A stretch of 64,000 bases of DNA from contig CAWBRV010000007.1 in assembly GCA_963791225.1 (NCBI GenBank), forward strand, positions 186,001 to 250,000, given 5' to 3'. This DNA comes from PALSA-612 sp963791225. Lineage in GTDB: Bacteria > Actinomycetota > Thermoleophilia > Gaiellales > Gaiellaceae. Of the stretch, positions 1-7,208 are shown piece after piece; within the stretch, counting starts at the first letter, position 1, and each line of letters opens with the position of its first letter. The translations under genes were made by a program, and so were the position numbers. The notes under the pieces were generated by a model. It was not told the DNA's origin, made no database searches, and saw only the letters and a program-made list of their open reading frames with translations.

Positions 1-1
1 C

Positions 2-1222
2 GTCAAGGTGCAGCGGCCGAATGCGCCGGGCCAGATCGACGCGGACCTCTCGCTCCTCTACCAGGCGGCCAAGATCACGAAGGAGCGTGTCCGCGCCCTC
101 GACTTCGTCGACGCGCGGGCTCTCGTGGACGAGTTCGCCCGCTCGATCCGTCAGGAGCTCGACTACCGCAACGAGGCGCGGAACGCGCAGACGTTCCACC
201 GCAACTTCGCCGGTCACCCACACGTGCGCGTCCCGAAGGTGATCTGGAGCTACACCCGCGCCCGCGTGCTCACGCTCGAGTACCTCGAGGGCATCCAGGT
301 GCAGGACGTGAACGAGGAGGAGTACACGGTCGAGGAGCGCCGCCGACTCGCGTACCTGATGACCGAGGCCTGGATGACGATGATCTTCCGCCACGGCTTC
401 TTCCACGGCGACCCGCACCCGGCGAACGTGCTCGTGCTCGGCAGCCCGGAGCGGATCGGTCTCGTCGACTTCGGCCTCTCGGGAAAGCTGTCCGACGACG
501 ACATGTCGAAGCTGACGCGGCTCTTCATCGACGCCGCGAACGAGAACGTGGAGGCGATCCCGAGGCGTCTCGCCGACCTCGGCGTCCGCTACGACAAGTC
601 CCGCGAGGACGAGTTCGTCGCCCACATCCGTGAGCTGTACGACCGCTACTACGGCTCGCGCCTGGCGGAGATCGATCCGATGCAGCTCATCCGCGAGGGC
701 TTCCAGCTCATCTACGCGATGAACCTGCAGCTGCCGACGCGCTTCCTGATGCTCGACAAGGCGATCGCGACGCTCGGCGCCGTCGGGGTCGAGCTCTATC
801 CCGACTTCAACGTCTTCGAGATCGCCAAGCCGTACGCTCGCGATCTCGTCCTGCAGCGGTTGACCCCGCGCCGGCTGTTGAGCGACGCACGCAAGGAGGC
901 GATGTCGCTTGGGGCCGTGCTGCGCGAGGCGCCGTACCAGTGGCACGACCTCCTCGAGCAGGTGCGCGACGGGCAGATCGAGGTCGGGTTCGTCCACAAG
1001 GGTCTGGACGAGTTCATGCCGCGCATCGAGCAGGGCTTCAACCGGCTCGTGATCGCGCTCATCGCCGCGGGCGGGCTGATCGGCTCCGCGCTGATCGGCG
1101 TGTTCGCCAAGGGCGGCCCACACGTGCTCGGTCTGCACGTCGTCTCGGTGATCGGGTTCGTACTCTCCGGAGTGCTCGGCGTGTGGCTCCTCTGGGGCGT
1201 TGTCCGCTCCGGCCGGCTGTAG
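2..1222 (+). CDS. ABC1/UbiB-family atypical kinase, 5' truncated
   Basis: This is the C-terminal part of an ABC1/ADCK/UbiB-family protein kinase-like protein. The reading frame is open to the window edge and begins with VKVQRP, the lysine-containing strand that contacts nucleotide, so the N-terminal KxGQ region lies outside. The fragment keeps the catalytic HGDPHPAN loop and the DFG-like VDFGLSG. It ends in two hydrophobic segments near the C-terminus (about DNA 1045-1105 and 1135-1210), which suggests membrane anchoring. Family members support quinone or lipid metabolism, but the substrate here cannot be told. The GTG at position 8 is internal, not the start. Confidence 0.9.
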   Translation, partial: VKVQRPNAPGQIDADLSLLYQAAKITKERVRALDFVDARALVDEFARSIRQELDYRNEARNAQTFHRNFAGHPHVRVPKVIWSYTRARVLTLEYLEGIQVQDVNEEEYTVEERRRLAYLMTEAWMTMIFRHGFFHGDPHPANVLVLGSPERIGLVDFGLSGKLSDDDMSKLTRLFIDAANENVEAIPRRLADLGVRYDKSREDEFVAHIRELYDRYYGSRLAEIDPMQLIREGFQLIYAMNLQLPTRFLMLDKAIATLGAVGVELYPDFNVFEIAKPYARDLVLQRLTPRRLLSDARKEAMSLGAVLREAPYQWHDLLEQVRDGQIEVGFVHKGLDEFMPRIEQGFNRLVIALIAAGGLIGSALIGVFAKGGPHVLGLHVVSVIGFVLSGVLGVWLLWGVVRSGRL

Positions 1223-1290
1223 ACAGCGCTGTTCACAGATCGTCACAAAGCTGCGCGAAAGGACATCTGGACGGCCCACCGGAGCGGCGC

Positions 1291-1296
1291 TACCGT
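1291..1296 (+). promoter_or_regulatory. -10 hexamer of leaderless response-regulator gene
   Basis: TACCGT ends 6 nt before the ATG at 1303. A transcript would start at or next to the start codon. No convincing -35 was found. Confidence 0.5.
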
Positions 1297-1302
1297 CGCC
1301 TC

Positions 1303-1986
1303 ATGTCCTGTGCGCTGCTGATCGCCGACTCCGAGCCGTCGACCGGCGGCTTCCTCGAGCGGCATCTCGCCGAGGACGGCTTCGACGTGCTGCGCGCCGA
1401 GGACGGTGAGGCAGCGCTGTCCCTGGCCGAGCAGGCTCGGCCGGATCTGGTGCTCCTCGGCGGCGAACTCGACGTCTGCCGGCGGCTGCGCGAAGGCGAG
1501 CCGGGCCGCTCGTGGGACCGCGACGTGCCGGTGATCGTCCTCGGCCCGGAGGAGGCGGACGCCGTCGACCGCGTTCGCGCATTCGACCGCGGCGCCGACG
1601 ACTTCGTCGCGCGGCCGTTCCTCTACGACGAGCTGCTGGCCCGGATCCGAGCCGTCCTGCGGCGCGTCGCCCCGCCGCCGGGCATGGTGATCGAGGCCGG
1701 CGAGCTGGTGGTCGACCGCTCGACGCGCTGCGTCACCGTCGCCGGCCGGCTGCTGCCCTTGCCCGTGAAGCAGTTCGACCTCCTGGCGAAGCTGGCGTCC
1801 GATCCGACGCGGGTGTTCTCGAAGGACGAGCTGCTGAAGGACGTCTGGGGCTACCGCTCGATCGGCCGCACCCGAACGCTCGACTCCCACGCGAGCCGCC
1901 TGCGCCGCCGCCTCGCCGAGGCGACGGAGACGCCGTACGTGATCAATGCGTGGGGCCTCGGCTACCGGCTGATGCTGCCGCGCTGA
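1303..1986 (+). CDS. OmpR/PhoB-type regulator with degenerate receiver
   Basis: 227-aa two-domain DNA-binding regulator. Residues about 1-118 have the receiver fold pattern and about 130-225 form a winged helix of the OmpR/PhoB type, with a good recognition-helix region and the C-terminal wing GLGYRLM. The receiver looks unable to be phosphorylated. The usual Asp after the third strand is Gly53 (DLVLLGGELDV), the Thr/Ser position reads VIVLGPE, and the usual Lys of the KPF motif is Arg (VARPF). It probably acts independently of a histidine kinase, and none is adjacent. The ATG at 1303 is chosen because TACCGT lies 6 nt upstream. It follows the UbiB-like gene after 80 nt. Confidence 0.88.
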   Translation: MSCALLIADSEPSTGGFLERHLAEDGFDVLRAEDGEAALSLAEQARPDLVLLGGELDVCRRLREGEPGRSWDRDVPVIVLGPEEADAVDRVRAFDRGADDFVARPFLYDELLARIRAVLRRVAPPPGMVIEAGELVVDRSTRCVTVAGRLLPLPVKQFDLLAKLASDPTRVFSKDELLKDVWGYRSIGRTRTLDSHASRLRRRLAEATETPYVINAWGLGYRLMLPR

Positions 1987-1995
1987 CGCCGCGGC

Positions 1996-2628
1996 TCAGT
2001 ACAGGCCATCGCGGCGGGCGTAGCGCTCGGCCCGGGCGCGGTCGTACTCGTCCGCGTCGAAGGTTTCTTCCTCGCGCACCGCGCGCATGATCTCGCCCGA
2101 GCTCGGGAGCTCCGAGCGCTCGATCTGCTGCTCCGGATTCCAGAGATCGGACCGGATCAGTGCCTTCGAGCACTGCGTGTACGCCTCGTCGATCTCGACC
2201 AGGATGCCGAGCTTCGGCGGCTTGCCCTCGACAGCGCTGTCCGCCAGCAGTTCCTCGTCGGTCACGAGCGTTGCGCGGCCGTTGATCCTGAACGAGTCGC
2301 CGATGCCGGGGATCAGGAACAGAAGCCCGACCTGCGGGTTGGCGAGGATGTTGCGCAGCGAGTCGGCGATGCGGTTTCCCGGCCGATCGGGGATCAGCAG
2401 CGTCCGCTCGTCCAGGATCCGCACGAACCCGGCCGGATCGCCGCGTGGGCTCACGTCGCAGCTCCCGTCCGGAGCCGACGTGGCAAGGCACATGAACGGC
2501 GAGCGCTCGACGAACTGGCGGGTCAGATCGTTGAGACGGTTCGAGATCTTCGAGACGACGATCTGCTGCGGACTGCCGATCAGCTCGCGCAGCTCCGACT
2601 CGCTGGTGATCCCGGAGAGCACCTCCAC
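1996..2628 (-). CDS. Pyridoxamine-phosphate-oxidase-like FMN protein
   Basis: About 210-aa protein of the PPOX-class FMN-binding split-barrel superfamily, resembling the actinobacterial MSMEG_1061-type proteins. Recognisable parts are the CDVSPRGD segment, the LLIPDRPGNRIADSL phosphate/FMN-contacting region and the GRATLV strand. The physiological substrate is unknown; related proteins reduce F420- or FMN-linked substrates. The frame also allows a TTG start at 2646. The GTG at 2628 is preferred because TAGCAT (minus strand, 2636-2641) ends 7 nt upstream. Divergent from the next gene. Confidence 0.8.
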   Translation of the reverse strand: MEVLSGITSESELRELIGSPQQIVVSKISNRLNDLTRQFVERSPFMCLATSAPDGSCDVSPRGDPAGFVRILDERTLLIPDRPGNRIADSLRNILANPQVGLLFLIPGIGDSFRINGRATLVTDEELLADSAVEGKPPKLGILVEIDEAYTQCSKALIRSDLWNPEQQIERSELPSSGEIMRAVREEETFDADEYDRARAERYARRDGLY

Positions 2629-2635
2629 GCGGGGG

Positions 2636-2641
2636 ATGCTA
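2636..2641 (-). promoter_or_regulatory. -10 hexamer of leaderless PPOX gene
   Basis: TAGCAT on the minus strand, 7 nt before the GTG at 2628. The opposite-strand gene has GATACT at 2665-2670, 6 nt before its GTG at 2677, so the two promoters sit back to back. Confidence 0.5.
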
Positions 2642-2676
2642 CTCAAGCTCTGTCACGGAGCCGCGATACTTCACGC

Positions 2677-3156
2677 GTGGAGCCGACGCCGTCCAAGCCG
2701 CTCGGCCAGTTCGTTCTCGAGAGCGGGATGCTCACCGAGGCCCAGCTCGAGACTGCGCTGGCCGAGCACCTCGCGACCGGCGTGCCGCTCGGCACGGTAC
2801 TGGTCGCGCACGGCTGGCTGACGGAGGCGCAGCTCGAGGAGCTGCTCGACGACCAGCGGAGGCTCGCGGCCGGCGAGGACGGGACCCGGGGCATCGAGCT
2901 CCTCCGGACGAGTGTCGCCGAGGCCGAGGCCGAGCTCGGGCCCGCACCCGACGAGGCCGAGCCGGACGACTCCGGGCCTGGCCACGTCCTCTTCGTGTGG
3001 AGCCCGTCCGGCTATGCGCTCCTCGTTCGTGCCGGCGAGCCCCCCACGGTCGGCAGCGAGGTCGGCATCAGCGGCGGGCGCCGCGTCGTCACGAAGATCG
3101 GCCCCTCTCCGCTTCCGGGCGACCCGCGCCCCTGCGCGTACCTCGACTCGCCTTAG
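2677..3156 (+). CDS. Small protein with one MshEN/GspE-N-like domain
   Basis: 159 aa. Residues about 8-65 carry the paired motif LGQFVLESGMLTEAQL...LGTVLVAHGWLTEAQLEELL, typical of the MshEN (GspE N-terminal) domain that binds c-di-GMP or acts as an adaptor in type II secretion and pilus ATPases. No ATPase domain follows. Instead there is an acidic linker and a short beta-rich C-terminal part of unknown kind. The domain assignment is by motif only. The GTG start at 2677 has GATACT 6 nt upstream. The stop overlaps the convergent ogt gene by 4 nt. Confidence 0.7.
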   Translation: MEPTPSKPLGQFVLESGMLTEAQLETALAEHLATGVPLGTVLVAHGWLTEAQLEELLDDQRRLAAGEDGTRGIELLRTSVAEAEAELGPAPDEAEPDDSGPGHVLFVWSPSGYALLVRAGEPPTVGSEVGISGGRRVVTKIGPSPLPGDPRPCAYLDSP

Positions 3157-3710
3157 GCGAGAATCGCCCCTTCCAGCTCGAGCAGGGCGCGCTTGACGTC
3201 GAGCCCACCGCCGTACCCCGTGAGGCTGCCGTTCGCGCCGATCACGCGGTGGCAGGGCAGGACGATCGGGATCGGGTTCCGGTTCATGACGACCCCGACG
3301 GCGCGCGCGGCGCGCGGGTGTCCGACCTTCGCTGCGAGCGTCCCGTAGGTCGTGACGTGGCCGTACGGGACGAGCGCCAGCTCGTCGAGCACGACACGGT
3401 TGAACTCCGCGACGCCCCCGATGTCGAGCGGCAGGTCGAACTCGGTCCGGCGTCCCTCGAAGTACTCGTCGAGCTCGCGTCGTGTCGCGTCGAGCTTCCT
3501 CGGCACGCGCAGCACGCGCCTTCCCACATGGCGCGAGAGCTCGTCGACGCCGCGGTCCGGGTCGAACGAGATCTGGCAGAGCCCGCGGTCGGTCGTCGCG
3601 AGGAGCAGCGTGCCGATCGGGGTGTCGGCGAGGTCGAACGCCGCGTCGATCAGCCCTGCTGCGGCGGCCGCCTCGCGGAAGCGGCGGTCGAGATCCTCCG
3701 AGACGTTCAT
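3153..3710 (-). CDS. ogt: Methylated-DNA--protein-cysteine methyltransferase
   Basis: 185-aa suicide repair protein that takes the alkyl group from O6-alkylguanine onto its own cysteine. The active-site motif LPCHRV places the acceptor at Cys153, followed by the GSLTGYGGGLDVKRALL helix typical of the family. The N-terminal alpha/beta domain (1-95) is shorter in conserved sequence. The ATG overlaps the stop of the upstream ECF sigma gene (ATGA), so the two are almost certainly co-transcribed and translationally coupled. No Ada-type regulatory domain is present. Confidence 0.95.
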   Translation of the reverse strand: MNVSEDLDRRFREAAAAAGLIDAAFDLADTPIGTLLLATTDRGLCQISFDPDRGVDELSRHVGRRVLRVPRKLDATRRELDEYFEGRRTEFDLPLDIGGVAEFNRVVLDELALVPYGHVTTYGTLAAKVGHPRAARAVGVVMNRNPIPIVLPCHRVIGANGSLTGYGGGLDVKRALLELEGAILA

Positions 3711-4159
3711 CCGAGCTCCTTTCGTCGCAGCCGGCGCACGCCGGAGGACGCGGCCTGGCGCGCCGCGTCGGTGCTCGATCCCAGCACCGCGCCGATGCGG
3801 TCGTAGTCGAGGTCGTAGCCGTAACGGAGGACGACGGCCGCCCGCTCGGTCGGCGGGAGCCCGCCGACGAGGTGCTCGATCTCGGCCACCGGCGGCAGGC
3901 TGTCCCAGCTCTCCTGCTCTGGCATCTCGCCGCGCGGCTTCGTGCGCCGGTGCTCGTCGGTCGCAACGTTCTCAGCGATCGTCAGCACCCACGCACGCAG
4001 GTTGCGGCCGTCGTGCAGCTTCGGGTAGGCCCGCAGCGCGCGGAAGAACGTCTCCTGGAACGCGTCCTCGGCACGCTCGCGGCCGAGACGCTTCGAGAGC
4101 ATCCCGAGCACGATGCCGCGGTGCTCCTCGTAGAAGCGATCGAACGGTGGAACCGTCAT
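3707..4159 (-). CDS. ECF-type RNA polymerase sigma factor
   Basis: 150-aa sigma-70 family protein with region 2 (about residues 5-70, with the AEDAFQETFFRALRAYP core and RAWVLTIAENVATDEHRR) and region 4 (about 98-148, GLPPTERAAVVLRYGYDL...). Upstream codons in frame are compositionally unlike a protein, so the start is placed at MTVPPF (ATG 4157-4159); an in-frame ATG lies slightly upstream. No anti-sigma factor gene is adjacent. The next gene in the operon is ogt, which suggests a role in an alkylation or DNA-damage response; that is inference from context. Confidence 0.85.
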   Translation of the reverse strand: MTVPPFDRFYEEHRGIVLGMLSKRLGRERAEDAFQETFFRALRAYPKLHDGRNLRAWVLTIAENVATDEHRRTKPRGEMPEQESWDSLPPVAEIEHLVGGLPPTERAAVVLRYGYDLDYDRIGAVLGSSTDAARQAASSGVRRLRRKELG

Positions 4160-4214
4160 GCCCCCCATCATGAGTCCAGAACGCCGAGACGCGCCGGAAT
4201 GTGAGACTGCCGCG

Positions 4215-5030
4215 GTGAGGCTCGCGGTCGTCGGACACGTCGAATGGGTCGAGTTCCTGCGCGTACCGCATGTGCCCGCGCCGGGCGAGATCGTGCACGC
4301 GACGGAGTCGTGGAGCGAGCCTGCGGGCGGCGGCTCGGTCGCGGCCGTCCAGCTCGCGAAGCTCGCCGGAGGAGCCGACTTCTTCACGGCGCTCGGCGAC
4401 GACGAGCTCGGGCACCGTGCGTTCGCGGAGCTGACGGCCCTCGGCCTGCGCCTTCACGTCGCCTGGCGCGACGAGCCGCAGCGCCGCGCGGAGACGTTCG
4501 TGGACGACCATGGCGAGCGGACGATCACCGTCGTCGGCCAACGGCTCGTGCCGCGCGGCGCCGATCCGCTCCCGTGGGCCGAGCTGGCGACGATGGACGG
4601 CGTCTACTTCACGGGCGGCGACGTCGACGCGCTCCGCGCCGCGCGGGCGGCGAAGGTGCTGACGGCGACGCCGCGCACGATGGAGACGCTGCGCGCCGCC
4701 AACGTGGAGCTCGACGCGCTCGTCGGCAGCGGCCGCGACGCGGGGGAGACCTACGAGCCGGGCGGACTCGACCCCCCGCCGAGGCTCCGCGTGGCCACGT
4801 TCGGCGCCGACGGCGGCGTGATGGAGCCGGGTGGGCCGTTCGCCGCGGCACCGCTCCCCGGCCCCGTCGTCGATGCCTACGGCGCGGGCGACTCGTTCGC
4901 CGCCGGGCTCACGTACGGGCTCGCCGCCGGGATGTCCTCCGCCGACGCGGTCGCCATCGCAGCGCGCTGCGGCGCGGCCGCACTCACGGGCCGGGGAGCG
5001 TTTGCCGGTCAGCTCGAGCTGGGCCGCTAG
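4215..5030 (+). CDS. PfkB-family carbohydrate kinase
   Basis: About 271-aa ribokinase/PfkB-superfamily kinase. It has the N-terminal sheet (RLAVVGHVEWVEF), the GGGSVAAVQLAKLAG substrate loop and the PfkB signature DAYGAGDSFAAGL, with the catalytic Asp in GAGD. The sugar substrate cannot be inferred. The frame opens at 4158, which would overlap the divergent sigma gene. The GTG at 4215 gives the normal family N-terminus and has GAGACT 6 nt upstream, so it is preferred; ATG 4170 remains possible. Its stop overlaps the convergent downstream gene by 4 nt. Confidence 0.85.
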   Translation: MRLAVVGHVEWVEFLRVPHVPAPGEIVHATESWSEPAGGGSVAAVQLAKLAGGADFFTALGDDELGHRAFAELTALGLRLHVAWRDEPQRRAETFVDDHGERTITVVGQRLVPRGADPLPWAELATMDGVYFTGGDVDALRAARAAKVLTATPRTMETLRAANVELDALVGSGRDAGETYEPGGLDPPPRLRVATFGADGGVMEPGGPFAAAPLPGPVVDAYGAGDSFAAGLTYGLAAGMSSADAVAIAARCGAAALTGRGAFAGQLELGR

Positions 5031-5383
5031 CGGGCGAAGCCTCCCCAGGGCGCGAGGTACTTGCCTCCGAACGGGGCGAGCAGCTCCCTCGCGGCCTCGC
5101 TCGGGTCGCCGTACACCGTGAAGCGTGTCGGAGTCACGCACTCCATGAACCGTCCGGCCCACTTCGCCATGAAGCCGTTGACGTGGGTGATCATCTCCTC
5201 CGAGTCCGCGTACTTCTCGAAGATGTGGACGGTCCCGTCGTCGTCCGAGATGTACCACTCGTAGTTGAGCGTCCCTGTCTCGGTGCTCGTGCCCGCGACC
5301 ATCTCGTCCATCAATGCCTTGAAGGAGTCGAGCCGGCCGTCCTTCACCGCCAGTTCGATCACCCAGGAGACGTGCTCCTCCAT
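5027..5383 (-). CDS. Antibiotic-biosynthesis-monooxygenase (ABM) domain protein
   Basis: 118-aa single-domain protein of the dimeric ferredoxin-like ABM/YgiN family. The pattern WVIELAVKDGRLDSFKALMDEMV, GTLNYEWYIS and DDGTVHIFEKYADSEEMITHV matches quinol-monooxygenase-like members. No cofactor is needed in this fold, and the substrate is unknown. Two in-frame ATGs exist. The one at 5383 is preferred because GGAGGAAG sits directly upstream as a ribosome binding site, and TAGGAT at 5416-5421 (minus) would give a short leader. Confidence 0.8.
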   Translation of the reverse strand: MEEHVSWVIELAVKDGRLDSFKALMDEMVAGTSTETGTLNYEWYISDDDGTVHIFEKYADSEEMITHVNGFMAKWAGRFMECVTPTRFTVYGDPSEAARELLAPFGGKYLAPWGGFAR

Positions 5384-5437
5384 CGCTTCCTCCATTCGTC
5401 GTTCGGTCGCGGCGGATCCTACGGCGTCTGCTCGAAC

Positions 5438-6439
5438 CTAGGCTGCAAGACGCCGTTCGAGCAACGCCGCGAGATCGCGCACGACGAGGTCCGCGCCGCG
5501 GCCGCGGAGATCGCCGGCCTGGCCGGTGTGGTCGACCGCGACGACGAATCCGAAGTGCCCGGCCTGTGCGGCCGCGACGCCGTTCGCGCTCGTCTCGAAC
5601 ACGGCTGTCTGGTCGGGGTCGACCCCGACCCCCCGGCACGCGGCGAGCAGCCGGTCGGGCGCAGGGCTCTCGCGCAGGTGCTCGGCGACGATGATGTTTC
5701 CGTCGATGCATCCTTCGACGACCGCCGCCAGGCCGGCACGCTGGAGAATCGTGCGCGTGTTGGCGCTCGCCGACACGACCGCCGTGTGCACCCCGGTCTC
5801 GAGCGCCGTCTCGAGATACTGCCACGAGCCCTCGTACGCGCTGACGCCCAGCTCGTCGATGCGCCGCCGGAGCAGCTCGTTCTTGCGGTTGGCGATCCCG
5901 TACGCGGTTTCGGCACCGGGCGGGTCTTCGGGATCGCCCTCCGGGAGCCTGATCCCGTGGCTGACCAGGAAGGAGTGAACTCCTTCCAGGCGCGGCTTGC
6001 CGTGAATGTGCTCGATGTAGTCGGTGCGCGGGTCGAACGGTGGAAGTGAGCCGCCGGGAGACTCCGCCCGCCTGTAGACGAACTCGTCGAATGCCTGCGT
6101 CCAGGCGGCAACGTGGAGGGCCACGCTTGCGACCAGGATCCCCTCGATGTTGAACACGCAGGCGCGTACGCCGGGCGGGAGGCCGAGCAGGCGTTTCTCG
6201 TCGCGGCGAGGGGTCAGGTGGAGGAAGCGCCCGCTTTCGCCCTCGTCGCGGGCAAGCGACTTCAGCAGGCGCAGGGCTTCGGTGCGTTCTGTCCCCAGGC
6301 GGGCTCTGCGCAGCGCCAACTCTTGCGCCGGGAGCGCTGCGGCCGCTGCTCGAAGCGCCTCCTCCTCTGCGTCGAGCGCCGCCCGCCACCGGGCACACAG
6401 CACGTCGACGGAGGGAGTTGCTTCCAAGGGCGCTTTCAT
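5438..6439 (-). CDS. HAD-like (beta-phosphoglucomutase-type) protein, probably inactive
   Basis: 333 aa. Residues about 1-100 are alpha-helical, Ala/Arg/Glu-rich and not recognised. The rest matches beta-phosphoglucomutase-type HAD proteins, with a cap region (HVAAWTQAFDEFVYRR; a YIEHIHGKPRLEGVHSFL segment) and VVSASANT as motif II. The catalytic positions are changed: motif I reads FNIEGIL where active enzymes have DxDGT, and motif IV reads VFETSANG where VFEDA is usual. This suggests a regulatory or binding role rather than phosphoryl transfer. The start ATG at 6437-6439 has CAGGCT 6 nt upstream. The gene is divergent from the TetR gene. Confidence 0.75.
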   Translation of the reverse strand: MKAPLEATPSVDVLCARWRAALDAEEEALRAAAAALPAQELALRRARLGTERTEALRLLKSLARDEGESGRFLHLTPRRDEKRLLGLPPGVRACVFNIEGILVASVALHVAAWTQAFDEFVYRRAESPGGSLPPFDPRTDYIEHIHGKPRLEGVHSFLVSHGIRLPEGDPEDPPGAETAYGIANRKNELLRRRIDELGVSAYEGSWQYLETALETGVHTAVVSASANTRTILQRAGLAAVVEGCIDGNIIVAEHLRESPAPDRLLAACRGVGVDPDQTAVFETSANGVAAAQAGHFGFVVAVDHTGQAGDLRGRGADLVVRDLAALLERRLAA

Positions 6440-6517
6440 GCCCCAAGCCTGCTCGTCGAGGGTGCTCGGCACATCCGAGATCGGCCGGTCGGGCTTGCGG
6501 AAAAGTACGTCACGAAC

Positions 6518-6541
6518 AAAGCGGAGCGGTAGCTCCGCTTT
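6518..6541. promoter_or_regulatory. Inverted repeat, probable TetR operator
   Basis: A perfect 10-bp inverted repeat (AAAGCGGAGC, GGTA spacer, GCTCCGCTTT) lies 17 nt before the TetR start. It directly precedes CATACT (6546-6551), a possible -10 ending 6 nt from the ATG at 6558. The position fits autorepression of the regulator-exporter operon. Confidence 0.75.
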
Positions 6542-6557
6542 ATGGCATACTGGCGTG

Positions 6558-7208
6558 ATGCCCGCCTCGCCCGTGACCGAAAAGGGACTGCGCCGTGACG
6601 CGCAGCGCAACCGCGAGCGAATACTCGTGGCCGCCCGCGCGCTGCTCGCGCGTGACGGCGTCGAGGCATCCGTGGAGGACATCACCCGGGAGGCGGGCGT
6701 CGGCATGGGGACGCTCTACCGACACTTCGCGACCAAGGACGAGCTCGTCGACGCCGTGCTCGAGGACGCCTTCGAGGAGATCGTCAGCGTGGCCGAGCAG
6801 GCGGCTGCCGACGAGGACGCCTGGGCCGGCTTCACGAGCTTCCTCGAACAAGCCCTCGAGCTCCACGCTGCCAACCGGGGGCTCAAGGACGTGCTCGCGA
6901 CCAGCGAGCACGGCCGCAGGCGGGCGGAGGCGATGCGCGCTCGCATGCGGCCGTTGCTGCGGCAGATGATCGAGCGCGCGCAGGCGCAAGGGGCGCTGCG
7001 GCTCGACTTCACGGCAGAGGACGTGCCGCTCGTCTTCTGGACGAGCGGCCGTGTGATCGAGGCGACAGAGGCCGTTGCGCCGGAGTACTGGCGCCGCTAC
7101 CTCGGCCTCCTGCTCGACGGACTTCGCGCCGGAGCGGCGACGCCGCTGGCGCGGCCACCGTTGACCCGGGCGCAGCTCGACCGGGCAGCGAAGCGGAGGG
7201 AGGCGTGA
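6558..7208 (+). CDS. TetR/AcrR-family transcriptional regulator
   Basis: 216 aa. The N-terminal helix-turn-helix (about residues 10-58) contains VEDITREAGVGMGTLYRHF, the family recognition helix. The C-terminal ligand-binding half is less conserved and ends in a basic tail. The ATG at 6558 is chosen since CATACT and the 10-bp inverted repeat lie just upstream. The stop overlaps the GTG of the following exporter (GTGA), so regulator and pump form one operon. It most likely represses that operon and is released by a pump substrate; the ligand is unknown. Confidence 0.9.
   Translation: MPASPVTEKGLRRDAQRNRERILVAARALLARDGVEASVEDITREAGVGMGTLYRHFATKDELVDAVLEDAFEEIVSVAEQAAADEDAWAGFTSFLEQALELHAANRGLKDVLATSEHGRRRAEAMRARMRPLLRQMIERAQAQGALRLDFTAEDVPLVFWTSGRVIEATEAVAPEYWRRYLGLLLDGLRAGAATPLARPPLTRAQLDRAAKRREA

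Noticed and set aside
3972..6446. 824-codon minus-strand frame
   Set aside because: Covers the sigma, PfkB, ABM and HAD genes in the wrong frame; Arg/Pro-rich with no domain.
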